Shown: positions 35,918-43,606 of the stretch, piece by piece
Position numbering within the stretch: the stretch's first letter is position 1
Layout: every line of letters begins with the position of its first letter
Source of the DNA: an uncultured Maribacter sp.
GTDB lineage: Bacteria > Bacteroidota > Bacteroidia > Flavobacteriales > Flavobacteriaceae
Reading direction: 5' to 3'
Length of the DNA: 64,000 bases
NCBI GenBank assembly: GCA_947493885.1
Contig: CANLTE010000003.1
Coordinates: forward strand, 372,001 to 436,000
Position numbers and translations under genes: made by a program
The notes under the pieces: model-generated
Database searches by the model: none
Told to the model about the DNA's origin: nothing
Seen by the model: the letters and a program-made list of their open reading frames with translations, nothing else

Positions 35918-36208
35918 CTATAAATTATTTTCATAATCCATACTTTGATTTAATACTCGTACAATTAAAATATCAATGTCTGAAGCTAAATAAAAAATAG
36001 TATGAGACTTATACGAAAACCTTTTTAATGACATCATGAATTCTGATGCATCACGCCCAAGAGTTGCATTATCAGCTAATACTTGAAAAAGCGTGTGCAT
36101 TCCTAATAAATATGTTTGAGCTTGTTTTAATCCAAATGATTCAATACCATACTCGTACATTTTGGTAATATCCGTTTCCGCTTTTCCTGACACTTTATAA
36201 ACGCCCAT
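35918..36208 (-). CDS. ParE/RelE-type toxin
   Basis: The 96-residue protein has the ParE fold: VSGKAETDITKMYEYGIESFG at its start is the typical AxxDL..I..Y motif region, followed by SLKRFSYKSHTIFYLASDIDILIVRVL. ParE toxins poison DNA gyrase, but RelE-fold relatives cut mRNA. The toxin begins 14 bases inside the end of the upstream antitoxin gene, which is the normal antitoxin-first order. It lies next to an accessory region with repeats. Confidence 0.9.
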   Translation of the reverse strand: MGVYKVSGKAETDITKMYEYGIESFGLKQAQTYLLGMHTLFQVLADNATLGRDASEFMMSLKRFSYKSHTIFYLASDIDILIVRVLNQSMDYENNL

Positions 36209-36452
36209 CAGCTCGCATACGTTCTTCGACTTCTTTCATAATATCAGGGACAGATTTAGTACTAATACCGCTTTCCATACCCTCGGTTATAGCTGCTTTA
36301 AGTGCTGAAAATTTAGCATTTTTTGCTTGATCACGTCTTACTAAATCACGAAGATATTCACTATCATTAGTAAATTCTCCCATAGTAATTCGGGACTTTA
36401 TCCACTTATCCTGTTTTTCCGTGAATGTTATTGTTTTTCTAATTGTAGACAT
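36195..36452 (-). CDS. ParD-like antitoxin (ribbon-helix-helix)
   Basis: The 85-residue protein has an N-terminal ribbon-helix-helix DNA-binding region (TIRKTITFTEKQDKWIKSRI) followed by the conserved TNDSEYLRDLVRRDQ, which matches ParD. The charged C-terminus would wrap the toxin. It overlaps the toxin gene by 14 bases. Such proteins usually repress their own operon, probably at the region just above 36452, where a palindrome was not clear to me. Confidence 0.9.
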   Translation of the reverse strand: MSTIRKTITFTEKQDKWIKSRITMGEFTNDSEYLRDLVRRDQAKNAKFSALKAAITEGMESGISTKSVPDIMKEVEERMRADGRL

Positions 36453-36570
36453 AATGCATCTGTTTTAATAATCATACTATTGATGCAATTTAATGCATTT
36501 AATTGAATATTACAAAATTAGAGAATGTACATTTATGTATTTGGTAATTATTCTCATTCTATACATATTA

Positions 36571-36665
36571 CACTCCCCTCCTTCCCTACGACTTCCCTTT
36601 GGAAGGTCAGATCGCATAATAAGTGTTCCATTACCTTGTAGAAAGAAACTTTTAGAAGAAAAATT
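36571..36665 (+). repeat. Structured repeat copy A
   Basis: This copy begins CACTCCCCTCC and contains the shared core TCCCTACGACTTC and then ATAATAAGTGTT. The 36571-36625 part can fold, with CACT/AGTG ends and CCTTCC/GGAAGG inside. The following stretch, CCTTGTAGAAAG and AACTTTTAGAAG, is also found after copy C, so the unit here extends to about 36665 with an internal deletion. Confidence 0.75.
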
Positions 36666-37054
36666 TAAAGAAAGTGAAGTGCCAAATAGGCCAGCGCATC
36701 AACCCGATCAAAAAAGAAAAGGCCTCCAGACCTTCCCTTTTTATGCCGTTTACCAAAGCAAAGTTACCCTTCAACAAAAGTTCAGGGTTAAAGCAACTTG
36801 GTTCATTTTGCGTTTTAAGTTTAGCTAGGGATTGAAGTTAAAATCAAGAAAGATGGTGCGCTGGCAAAATTTCACAAAAGTATAATCTAAGTAGCTATAT
36901 TATATAAAATTGCCCTAAACCCTTGGAAATCGATTAAAACTTATAGTAGGGTCATTAAACTTTTTTAAGCGGTGTCTGCGACGCATTAATACTTTGTACC
37001 ATAACTAGCCATAGAGCCTGACTGAGCATATCGAAGTATAAAATAGCCACTGCT

Positions 37055-37068
37055 CCTGAAGCTTCGGG
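37055..37068. repeat. Short palindrome CCTGAAGCTTCGGG
   Basis: A 14-base near-palindrome with one mismatched pair lies between the repeat A region and the stop of the AhpD-like gene at 37094. It is the kind of dispersed palindrome common in flavobacterial intergenic DNA. It has no T-run, so I do not call it a terminator. Confidence 0.4.
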
Positions 37069-37093
37069 ACTAAAATAAAAAGAATACTTAATA

Positions 37094-37699
37094 TTATTCC
37101 TCTTTATTTACATGGTGTCCTGGTTCCCAGTCCTCTTTACGTAAGTTTTTCGTAGCAAAGTTTAAAGGTGTTTTTTCAAGTTCGGTTGCAATGGTATCAT
37201 TCCATCGATTGAGTAACCCAAATACAGTAATCATACCCATTATTTCCATTATCTGGCGAGTGTTGTAATGCTGTTCAAGTTTTTTGAAATGCGCATCGGT
37301 TGCTGCATTTGGTTGTACTCCCGCAGCAAAAGCCAAATCAAGAGCAGCACGTTCTGCATCTGAAAATAATGGATTACGGGCATACTCCCATACGTGTTTA
37401 ATTTTTTCAGCATTTACACCAACCATTTTCACAGCACCATGGGCCGTATGGGCTTGACAATATCTACAGCCTGCGGCACCGCTGACAATTGTGGCAACCA
37501 TACGTTTCAAAGACATATCTAGTTCGCCCGGTGCATAGACAACATCTACAAGAGCTTTTACTGCCGATAAATAAGCTGGCCAACGTGCCATAGTTAAAAC
37601 ATCATTTGGGGTAAAGCCCATTAGTTCTTCAGCATATTTTAAGTCCATACGCACGCTTTCTGGTAATTCATCTAAACTAAGTGGAGAAATTCTAGCCAT
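37094..37699 (-). CDS. Carboxymuconolactone decarboxylase/AhpD-like protein, long form
   Basis: The 201-residue protein has the AhpD fold with the redox pair CRYC (Cys78, Cys81) and following His84 and His87, in GAAGCRYCQAHTAHG. It is therefore more likely a peroxidase-type or disulfide-handling enzyme than a decarboxylase. The coding sequence is locally GC-richer than neighbours: in the 60 bases 37441-37500 I count 34 G or C. A truncated HxlR regulator reading in the same direction lies upstream at 37984-38108, separated by repeat copy B. HxlR proteins often control redox enzymes, which suggests the pair was once a unit. Confidence 0.88.
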   Translation of the reverse strand: MARISPLSLDELPESVRMDLKYAEELMGFTPNDVLTMARWPAYLSAVKALVDVVYAPGELDMSLKRMVATIVSGAAGCRYCQAHTAHGAVKMVGVNAEKIKHVWEYARNPLFSDAERAALDLAFAAGVQPNAATDAHFKKLEQHYNTRQIMEIMGMITVFGLLNRWNDTIATELEKTPLNFATKNLRKEDWEPGHHVNKEE

Positions 37700-37919
37700 A
37701 ATTTATTTCTTGGATTATTAACTAATTGAGTCTAAAAGGGCCTATTATCACCCGCAGTGCATTTTGATTGAAAGATAAAAACTCATATAAAATACTTAAT
37801 ATCAGCAAATTGCAGCAACAATAAAACAATTTCAATGCAAAACTTTGATGTAATTTACTAAAGAATATTGGAAATATTAAAAGGAATAACTCCGGAACAA
37901 TTAGCAAAACTTACCATTC

Positions 37920-37983
37920 CACTCCCCTCCTCCCTACGACTTCGCTGTGGGGTGTCGGTACGTTTAATAAGTGTTTATTCATT
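37920..37983 (+). repeat. Structured repeat copy B
   Basis: It begins CACTCCCCTCC, contains the core TCCCTACGACTTC and ends with AATAAGTGTTTATTCATT, which copy C shares exactly. Internal pairing is by CCCC/GGGG instead of the CCTTCC/GGAAGG of copy A, which looks like a compensatory change. Its right edge coincides with the break in the HxlR remnant. Confidence 0.75.
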
Positions 37984-38108
37984 ATCAGATATTTCTTTGA
38001 AGGTTTTTTGCGCTTAAGGCGCATATCTCTGATTAACAAAGACCATTTATAACCTGCAACATCTAGTGCAGATATGATTGGACAGCCAGAGCGAAATTCT
38101 TTTTTCAT
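37984..38108 (-). pseudogene. 5' remnant of an HxlR-family regulator gene
   Basis: The first 41 codons from the ATG at 38108 read as an HxlR regulator: MKKEFRSGCPIISALDVAGY followed by KWSLLIRDMRL and KKPSKKYLI. They include the signature Cys and the KWSLLI segment of the winged helix (usually GDKWSLLIIRD; here one residue is missing). After that, the frame passes straight into repeat copy B and stops at 37911. The dimerisation and recognition parts (normally about 70 more residues) are not found on the far side of the repeat. The gene is thus truncated by repeat insertion or recombination. Confidence 0.8.
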
Positions 38109-38331
38109 ATTCTATAAATTACTACATCAATTCGATAGTAATTGTTATTTTCACTATTATGGAATTATTTTTATGCTACACGTTAAAACATGCTCTTTTA
38201 GAGACTTATTTAGTATTCCAGAATTTGATTTGGGTTTTAACACCACTATGTCCACGCTCATTTTTATTTATGGTGTAATGCTATATTGTTTGAACTATTT
38301 TGTACCAAAATTTACTATAAAAAAAGAACTA

Positions 38332-39231
38332 ATGTTTAAAAAAACGTATTCAGGATTTGTATTTCTTATTATAATGATGATTGCATTTATATTGACACAA
38401 TGCAAAGCTCAAGTACAATCTATTTCTAAACCATGGGAGTATAATAATAATCGCTTAGCAGTTAGCTATGACGGTAATAGTGAGCCAGATAATGCCTATA
38501 AATGGCCAACAGGAGATCCTGATGATTGGGGAGCTGCGGCAGCCTCTTTAGCAATTATTGCAAAATTGGGCTTGCAAGATAAGCTTGTACATTGCTCATA
38601 CAATAATTTTATTGATGCTCCTGCTGGTCCTGATAATGAAAATGAACTTAAAATAAGTTGCGATGGGGCTATAGAAAGGTGGGATTTTGATGAAAGTAAA
38701 TTTTTTGATGTGACAAAACAACTTGAAGTATCTAAATTTAATTTGGCTTCAGAAATGGGCAAATCAACTGCTGCCAACCCTTTATATTTTATGCACGCAG
38801 GTCTTTCAGAATTTTTATATCAAGTTGTAGAAGAAGTTATAAAGCAGGGCAATATTGAAGCACTTAATCATGTATATCTTTTATCTCATAGTGAGTTTAA
38901 TGAAAAAGAAAAAAGACGAAATTATCATAGAACCTGGAATGATGTTCAGGAATTATCTGGGAATCGTATTAAATATAAGAAAATTAAAGATCAAAATAAT
39001 AAAACTGTTCCAACCGATTTATGGCATTCGCAAAAAGACTTTTCTGTTTGGTATTGGATGCGCGATCATAAAGACCCTGATGTAAAATGGATGTATTCTA
39101 GACTAAAAGCTCATAGTGGAGGTGATGCAGATATTTCTGATTGTGGCTTATTCTATTACCTTTTAATGGGAGATGATAATGGTAGTCCTTCTAAATTCGA
39201 AAAATTTATTGGAGATAGTATTATGAATTAG
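38332..39231 (+). CDS. Lipoprotein of unknown family, possibly nucleoside-hydrolase-like
   Basis: The start at 38332 (MFKKTYSGF) gives a lipoprotein signal with Cys24 (LTQCKAQ). The frame is open 86 codons further upstream, but that part lacks a usable signal. The mature 275 residues begin with AVSYDGNSEPDN and TGDPDDWGAAAASLAIIAKL, an Asp cluster on a beta-strand/helix pair. This recalls the calcium-binding DxDxxxDD start of nucleoside hydrolases. Near the end is GGDADISDCGLFYYLLMGDD. The resemblance is only by eye and I do not recognise the family. The next gene (Kelch lipoprotein) shares the CKAQ lipobox context, so both are surface or periplasmic proteins of one accessory unit. Confidence 0.7.
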   Translation: MFKKTYSGFVFLIIMMIAFILTQCKAQVQSISKPWEYNNNRLAVSYDGNSEPDNAYKWPTGDPDDWGAAAASLAIIAKLGLQDKLVHCSYNNFIDAPAGPDNENELKISCDGAIERWDFDESKFFDVTKQLEVSKFNLASEMGKSTAANPLYFMHAGLSEFLYQVVEEVIKQGNIEALNHVYLLSHSEFNEKEKRRNYHRTWNDVQELSGNRIKYKKIKDQNNKTVPTDLWHSQKDFSVWYWMRDHKDPDVKWMYSRLKAHSGGDADISDCGLFYYLLMGDDNGSPSKFEKFIGDSIMN

Positions 39232-39310
39232 TTCATACTTTTTTTAAATCATTAATTCTATCAATTGAAATTGCAAAATTTATTTAATTTAAATTGAAAA
39301 TATACTTCAT

Positions 39311-40612
39311 ATGAAATATAAAATTATTTTGACTTTGGTCTTATTTTCTTTTACCATGTCATGTAAAGCACAGGATTTACATTCCGATGTTTGGATTGAT
39401 AAAAATGAAAATGAAAATTACACAGCGCGCCATGAATGTTCTTTTGTTCAGGCTGGAGATAAATTTATAATGTTTGGTGGTCGAGAATCTGCAAGGAAGT
39501 TAGACAAGTACCATTTTGAAACGGATACATGGAGCAGTAATACTAATTTTGCACCTAAAGAGTTTAATCATTTTCAGGCTACATTTTATAAAGGATTTGT
39601 TTGGGTTATAGGAAGTTTTAAAACGAATAGTTTTCCTAGAGAGGTTCCTGAAGAAAATGTTTGGTTATACTCCCCTTCATTAGATACTTGGATAAAGGGT
39701 CCAGAAATTCCTAAAAATAGAAGAAGAGGCGGAGCAGGTTTAGTTGTTTATAAAGATGTCTTTTACTTAATAGGAGGAAACACAATTGGTCATGATGGTG
39801 GTTATGTTAATTGGTTTGATTCGTACGATCCAAAAACAAATACTTGGACTATTTTACCCAATGCATCTCAAGAAAGAGATCACTTTCATGCGGGAGTAAT
39901 AGGCAATAAATTATATGCTGCTGGCGGAAGAAAATCTGGAGGAGATGGTGGTGTTTTTGCACCTTTGGTCGGTGTGGTTGATACGTATGATTTTGACACC
40001 AAAAAGTGGTCTATTCTTAAAACTGACTTACCAACACCAAGAGCTGCTCCTGGTATAGCTACTTTTAAAGGAGAATTATTTGTTATGGGTGGCGAAAGTG
40101 AGCACACGGGTCCTGCATATAAATTAGTTGAAGCATATAATCCAGCAACTCAAAGTTGGTCTAGAAAGGCTGACATGCATTTTCCCAGGCATGGAACACA
40201 AACTATTGTATCTGGAGATGGTATTTATATAGCAGCAGGGTCTCCAAAACGTGGTGGTGGAAAACAATTAAATATGGAAGTGTATAATGAAGATAAACCG
40301 CAAGGAAATGTAATTACCGCTTCTTATTTGGAGGCTCCGGAATTGGTTGTTGTAAAATCGGGGAATAAAGCCATTGTTAAAATAAAGAATACAGGTGGAA
40401 ATTCTGCAAGCTTTATTAATTCTGTGATTTTAAGTGATGTGTCTAACTCTAAATTTAAAATTAACTCCGATTACAATTTAAAATTAGTAGATGCCAATAG
40501 TACTTTTGAAATTGAAGTAGCTCATATCGGTGACTCAGTAAAAGACATAGGATATATAATGGTTAGTTATAATGGGGAATTAACAAAAAAAATCCAGCTA
40601 GTTTGTGAATAA
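39311..40612 (+). CDS. Kelch-repeat lipoprotein
   Basis: The 433-residue product has a lipoprotein signal with Cys18 (FTMSCKAQ). It then shows five or six Kelch repeats with the GG doublets and downstream Tyr/Trp: FIMFGGRES, FYLIGGNTI, LYAAGGRKS, LFVMGGES and IYIAAGSP. Together these form a beta-propeller. Residues after about 335 form an Ig-like beta domain (VVKSGNKAIVKIKNTGG) found at the end of many secreted Bacteroidetes proteins. Kelch propellers in this setting may be sialic-acid mutarotase-like or sugar-binding, but no catalytic residues are evident. Confidence 0.85.
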   Translation: MKYKIILTLVLFSFTMSCKAQDLHSDVWIDKNENENYTARHECSFVQAGDKFIMFGGRESARKLDKYHFETDTWSSNTNFAPKEFNHFQATFYKGFVWVIGSFKTNSFPREVPEENVWLYSPSLDTWIKGPEIPKNRRRGGAGLVVYKDVFYLIGGNTIGHDGGYVNWFDSYDPKTNTWTILPNASQERDHFHAGVIGNKLYAAGGRKSGGDGGVFAPLVGVVDTYDFDTKKWSILKTDLPTPRAAPGIATFKGELFVMGGESEHTGPAYKLVEAYNPATQSWSRKADMHFPRHGTQTIVSGDGIYIAAGSPKRGGGKQLNMEVYNEDKPQGNVITASYLEAPELVVVKSGNKAIVKIKNTGGNSASFINSVILSDVSNSKFKINSDYNLKLVDANSTFEIEVAHIGDSVKDIGYIMVSYNGELTKKIQLVCE

Positions 40613-40780
40613 ATCACACAAATATGTATAAACAATAATATACAGAATTCTGTAATTAATTGAAAATTAGAGAGAATAATCCAATACCTCGTATCAATAC
40701 TTGGCTCCTATCGTCGATTTCCAGTAAAGTTTAATTTATGTCAGCTTTAATCAGCCATTATGTAAAATTACTCTGGAATG

Positions 40781-42292
40781 CTATTGCTCAGGCACAAGGC
40801 GTATCAATCTACCAGGGCCCTCTACCGCTATATAAAGATAACCGTCTGTTCCCATATGAGCATCACGTATCCTGCCTATACCATTTAATAGTGTTTCATG
40901 GCCAATCACTTCATTCCCATCCATCTTTAAACGATAGAGGTATTCGAATTTGAGCGAGCTTACAAACAAATCGTTTTTCCAATTTTTATAAAAATCACTG
41001 GATACAAATGTCATTCCACATGGTGCAATGGAAGGAGTCCAGTAATATACGGGCTGTTCCATCCCATCCAATTCGGTAAGGTCTGTAAATATAGTCCCGT
41101 CATAATTGATACCATATGAAATCACGGGCCAGCCATTGTTGTTCCCCGCTTCCAAAATATTGATTTCATCACCTCCTTGGGGCCCATGCTCGCCCTCCCA
41201 AAGTGCTCCAGTTTCTGGATGCAGACTCATTCCCTGAGGATTGCGTGTTCCATAAGTAAAAATTGAATTGACCGCTCCCGATGTATTATAAAAAGGGTTG
41301 TCGGCAGGTATTTCACCGTCATCATGGATACGGTGTATTTTTCCATGGGCATTGTCCAGTTCCTGAGGGTAAGTATCTCTATTCCCTCGATCACCCACGG
41401 AAACGTATAAGTAGCCATCGTTATCAAATACGAGCCTGGAACCATAATGATGAGAACTATTGAGATACGGAAGTGCCGTAAATATGTTCTCTACTTCAAC
41501 CAAGTTGTTACCCTCAAGCCTAGCTCTTGCAACTGCAGTCGTCCGCTCAGATGAATTATTTGGATTGACACGGGAATAGGATAGATACACGTATGCATTG
41601 TTTTCAAAATCTGGATGTATGAGTACATCCAACAACCCGCCCTGCCCTTGCGAAGCCACATCTGGGACACCGCTAATTGCTGTCAATTGTTTGTCATTAC
41701 TTATCAAAAATAGCCCTCCGCCACGTTCGGTTACCAAAATTTCACCATTGGGCAATTGTGCTATCCCCCAAGGAATACCAGGAATCTCATCGGTTAGGGT
41801 TTCTAGTCGGAAGGTGAGGTCATCTGATGAGATCAAACCTGATAAATCGAGATTCTCCTCCTGTAACATCGCTTTGGTTTTTCCATCGATTTCCGTAAGT
41901 ATATAGTTAGTTAAATCCTCGATCGCTTGCGCACCTAATGCAGCCCCGTATGCTGGCATACCATTGCTTGCATACCCTTCGGTTATGGAATTTATAATAT
42001 CTTCATGAGAATTACCGTGAGTCCAATCGCGTTCCACAAATGAGCCTAGGTCTTGTCCATGGCAACCTCCACAGTGGTTTCTATAATTGAGGGCGACATC
42101 TCCTAAATCAACAATTTCATTGTCTGGGTCAATTTCTTCTTCCGGAGACACAGGTTCCGACGAATTGTTACAGCTCAACAGTATGGACAAAAAAGACAAC
42201 AATACCAATTTCGATGTTGTTTTCAACCATTTGCAAGCGCACTTTAATTCGAAAGTCATTTCAGAAAACTGATTTGAAGTAATCGGGGCCAT
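40781..42292 (-). CDS. Cytochrome c / PQQ-type sugar dehydrogenase fusion lipoprotein
   Basis: This lipoprotein has a signal ending at Cys41 of the long start (LLSC). A start at 42259 would shorten the N-terminal part by 11 residues. A class I cytochrome c domain (about 60-140) follows, with haem motif CGGCH at 74-78 and axial Met112 (NGMPAYG). The rest is a six-bladed Gdh/sorbosone dehydrogenase beta-propeller with PWGIAQLPNGEILVTERGG, DPQ-type loops such as GGLLDVLIHPDFENNAYVYL and TYGTRNPQGMSLHP. Electrons from sugar oxidation would pass through the fused haem. The gene has higher GC than its surroundings: in 41161-41220 I count 33 of 60. This suggests later acquisition. Confidence 0.88.
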   Translation of the reverse strand: MAPITSNQFSEMTFELKCACKWLKTTSKLVLLSFLSILLSCNNSSEPVSPEEEIDPDNEIVDLGDVALNYRNHCGGCHGQDLGSFVERDWTHGNSHEDIINSITEGYASNGMPAYGAALGAQAIEDLTNYILTEIDGKTKAMLQEENLDLSGLISSDDLTFRLETLTDEIPGIPWGIAQLPNGEILVTERGGGLFLISNDKQLTAISGVPDVASQGQGGLLDVLIHPDFENNAYVYLSYSRVNPNNSSERTTAVARARLEGNNLVEVENIFTALPYLNSSHHYGSRLVFDNDGYLYVSVGDRGNRDTYPQELDNAHGKIHRIHDDGEIPADNPFYNTSGAVNSIFTYGTRNPQGMSLHPETGALWEGEHGPQGGDEINILEAGNNNGWPVISYGINYDGTIFTDLTELDGMEQPVYYWTPSIAPCGMTFVSSDFYKNWKNDLFVSSLKFEYLYRLKMDGNEVIGHETLLNGIGRIRDAHMGTDGYLYIAVEGPGRLIRLVPEQ

Positions 42293-42670
42293 AATTATCC
42301 AAATTAAATTGGTGATGAAAATCTATAACTTATTGTACCACAGATGAATCTATTTTACAGTATTATAGCACTTGGTGTATCAACCATACATTATATGTAA
42401 CGTTATTTATGAAATTAAAGTATTGGGTTAAGTTACCAAAAGACCCCTCGATATCGGCGAATTACTACTAAGTGCTTGTTTAGTGAGACGGTTATATAAG
42501 TAAAGGGAAATTGGTCAAGGTTTCCATACCAAACACTTTCACCTTCCCTACGACTTCGTTTTGAGATATCGGTTCACATAATAAGTGTTTATTCATTGCT
42601 AGTTTATTGTTTTTTAGAGGTATTCATGAACCTTGTAAAAAGACTTGATTTTATCTTTTAGAAGAAACTT
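42293..42670. other. Intergenic region with repeat copy C
   Basis: The stretch contains repeat copy C (42534-42680, which runs slightly into the next gene) and otherwise no gene. Divergence of the two flanking genes is not involved: both flanking genes are on the minus strand. Confidence 0.5.
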
Positions 42671-42680
42671 TTAGGAAGAA
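42534..42680 (+). repeat. Structured repeat copy C
   Basis: CACTTTCACC begins the unit, TCCCTACGACTTC is the core and ATAATAAGTGTTTATTCATT the end of the first part. AACACTT (42532-42538) and AAGTGTT (42583-42589) are inverted ends. A second part from about 42630, CCTTGTAAAAAG then TTTTAGAAGAAACTTTTAGGAAG, matches the sequence after copy A. The far end overlaps the stop region of the gene ending at 42671, so the element may have supplied that protein's C-terminus. Confidence 0.7.
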
Positions 42681-43522
42681 AAAGGAAATAAATCTGGTTC
42701 TACAAATTCTCTTTTAGCTTTAGTAGATTTAAATATATTAAAACTGTAATAACTATCTATTAAATCGTTGAAGTTGATTTTCAACTGTAAATTTTCAGCA
42801 ATAAAATCTTTAAAATTATCTGCATTAGATTTTTGCATAAAATGATTTACCATTTTCATAGCAACCAAAGTAATAGTTACATGATATTTATCCCCAGCGC
42901 CAACATGAACCACAAAATTTTGTAACTGCTCCTGGATTTGCACTTCGGCTTTTTTTAACCCATATGTATTAATAAGTAACCACGCCAACCGCAAATGAGC
43001 TTCATGACTAAATACTTTTGGATTTAAAGTGCAATTTGAAAACCGTTTAACAAACTCTTCATCCGAAAGTTGGAAATGTGCTTCAATATTTTCTTTTATT
43101 TTAATATTTTTAATATTTCCATTAATCCATTGACTTCGTGCTTGTTTTGAAAATAAAAGTTCCTTTGTATAATATCGTAGCGGTGTATATTTTGATGCCA
43201 TTTCAGTTTTAAAGAAATTGGCACAGGCTTCTTCCAAACGATCGAACCTGTTTTCTTTTAAAAAATTAGATGTTAGTACCATCCAAAATACCGTTAGGGT
43301 TTCATGGTAACCAGAGTTTTCGGTATTTGGTGTACCAACCGAAATATTATATGTTTTGATTTTAGTACGTACCAAATTAAGGGCATTTTCAAAATTGTAA
43401 TTAAAATTATACCACAACGCAACCGTAATATGAGCATCATGTGTCCACTTTTCTTTTTGCAATAATTTTTCGGAAAATTGTGTAACTAAGTTTTCAATTT
43501 CGGTGATTGAATTCTTGTTCAT
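42671..43522 (-). CDS. Protein with two copies of an unrecognised His-containing domain
   Basis: The 283-residue protein is an internal duplication. The first unit has WTHDAHITVALW (26-37) and then GYHETLTVFW (71-80). The second has FSHEAHLRLAWL (171-182) and then KYHVTITLVAM (212-222). Each unit therefore has an H-x-x-H motif followed about 40 residues later by Tyr-His and a Thr. These could be metal ligands, but there is no known family that I can name. No signal peptide is seen. It is 84 bases downstream of the Crp/Fnr gene on the same strand, so it could be its target. The last residues overlap repeat copy C. Confidence 0.75.
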   Translation of the reverse strand: MNKNSITEIENLVTQFSEKLLQKEKWTHDAHITVALWYNFNYNFENALNLVRTKIKTYNISVGTPNTENSGYHETLTVFWMVLTSNFLKENRFDRLEEACANFFKTEMASKYTPLRYYTKELLFSKQARSQWINGNIKNIKIKENIEAHFQLSDEEFVKRFSNCTLNPKVFSHEAHLRLAWLLINTYGLKKAEVQIQEQLQNFVVHVGAGDKYHVTITLVAMKMVNHFMQKSNADNFKDFIAENLQLKINFNDLIDSYYSFNIFKSTKAKREFVEPDLFPFSS

Positions 43523-43606
43523 TTCTTAGTGTTAATGTATACTTTACTTTGTTTTTGGTTTTAAATTACCTTCTGCAAAAGTATAGTTACGACAAATGGT
43601 TTTCGT

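Larger units (their letters stand above)
36453..37093. other. 641-base accessory intergenic region
   Basis: No convincing gene is present. It holds repeat copy A at 36571-36665. A palindrome CCTGAAGCTTCGGG lies at 37055-37068 and resembles the short self-complementary elements common between flavobacterial genes. The reading frame at 36493-36828 overlaps repeat A and has a composition unlike real proteins. Confidence 0.5.
37700..38331. other. Region with repeat copy B and an HxlR remnant
   Basis: Repeat copy B occupies 37920-37983 and an HxlR remnant runs 37984-38108. Stretches 37700-37919 and 38109-38331 show no gene. The frame of the next gene is open upstream of its likely start but looks non-coding. 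Confidence 0.55.

Noticed and set aside
36493-36828. A 111-residue open frame on the plus strand downstream of ParDE
   Set aside because: It overlaps repeat copy A, its composition is odd (many Pro, Arg and Lys) and it has no recognisable domain. I treat it as non-coding.
37722-37907. A minus-strand frame of 61 codons between the AhpD-like gene and repeat B, tested as the missing half of HxlR
   Set aside because: Its translation is hydrophobic and lacks any HxlR motif.
37866-37920. Plus-strand reading ILEILKGITPEQLAKLTIP resembling an amidohydrolase C-terminus
   Set aside because: It is short, preceded immediately by a stop, and without further homology on either side. Chance is likely.
38074-38331. 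A longer N-terminus for the DPDD lipoprotein
   Set aside because: The upstream 86 codons are not protein-like and would bury the lipoprotein signal starting at 38332.
36571-42680. The repeats as integron attC sites
   Set aside because: The ends do not carry the GTTRRRY/RYYYAAC core sites, and no integrase gene is seen in the window.
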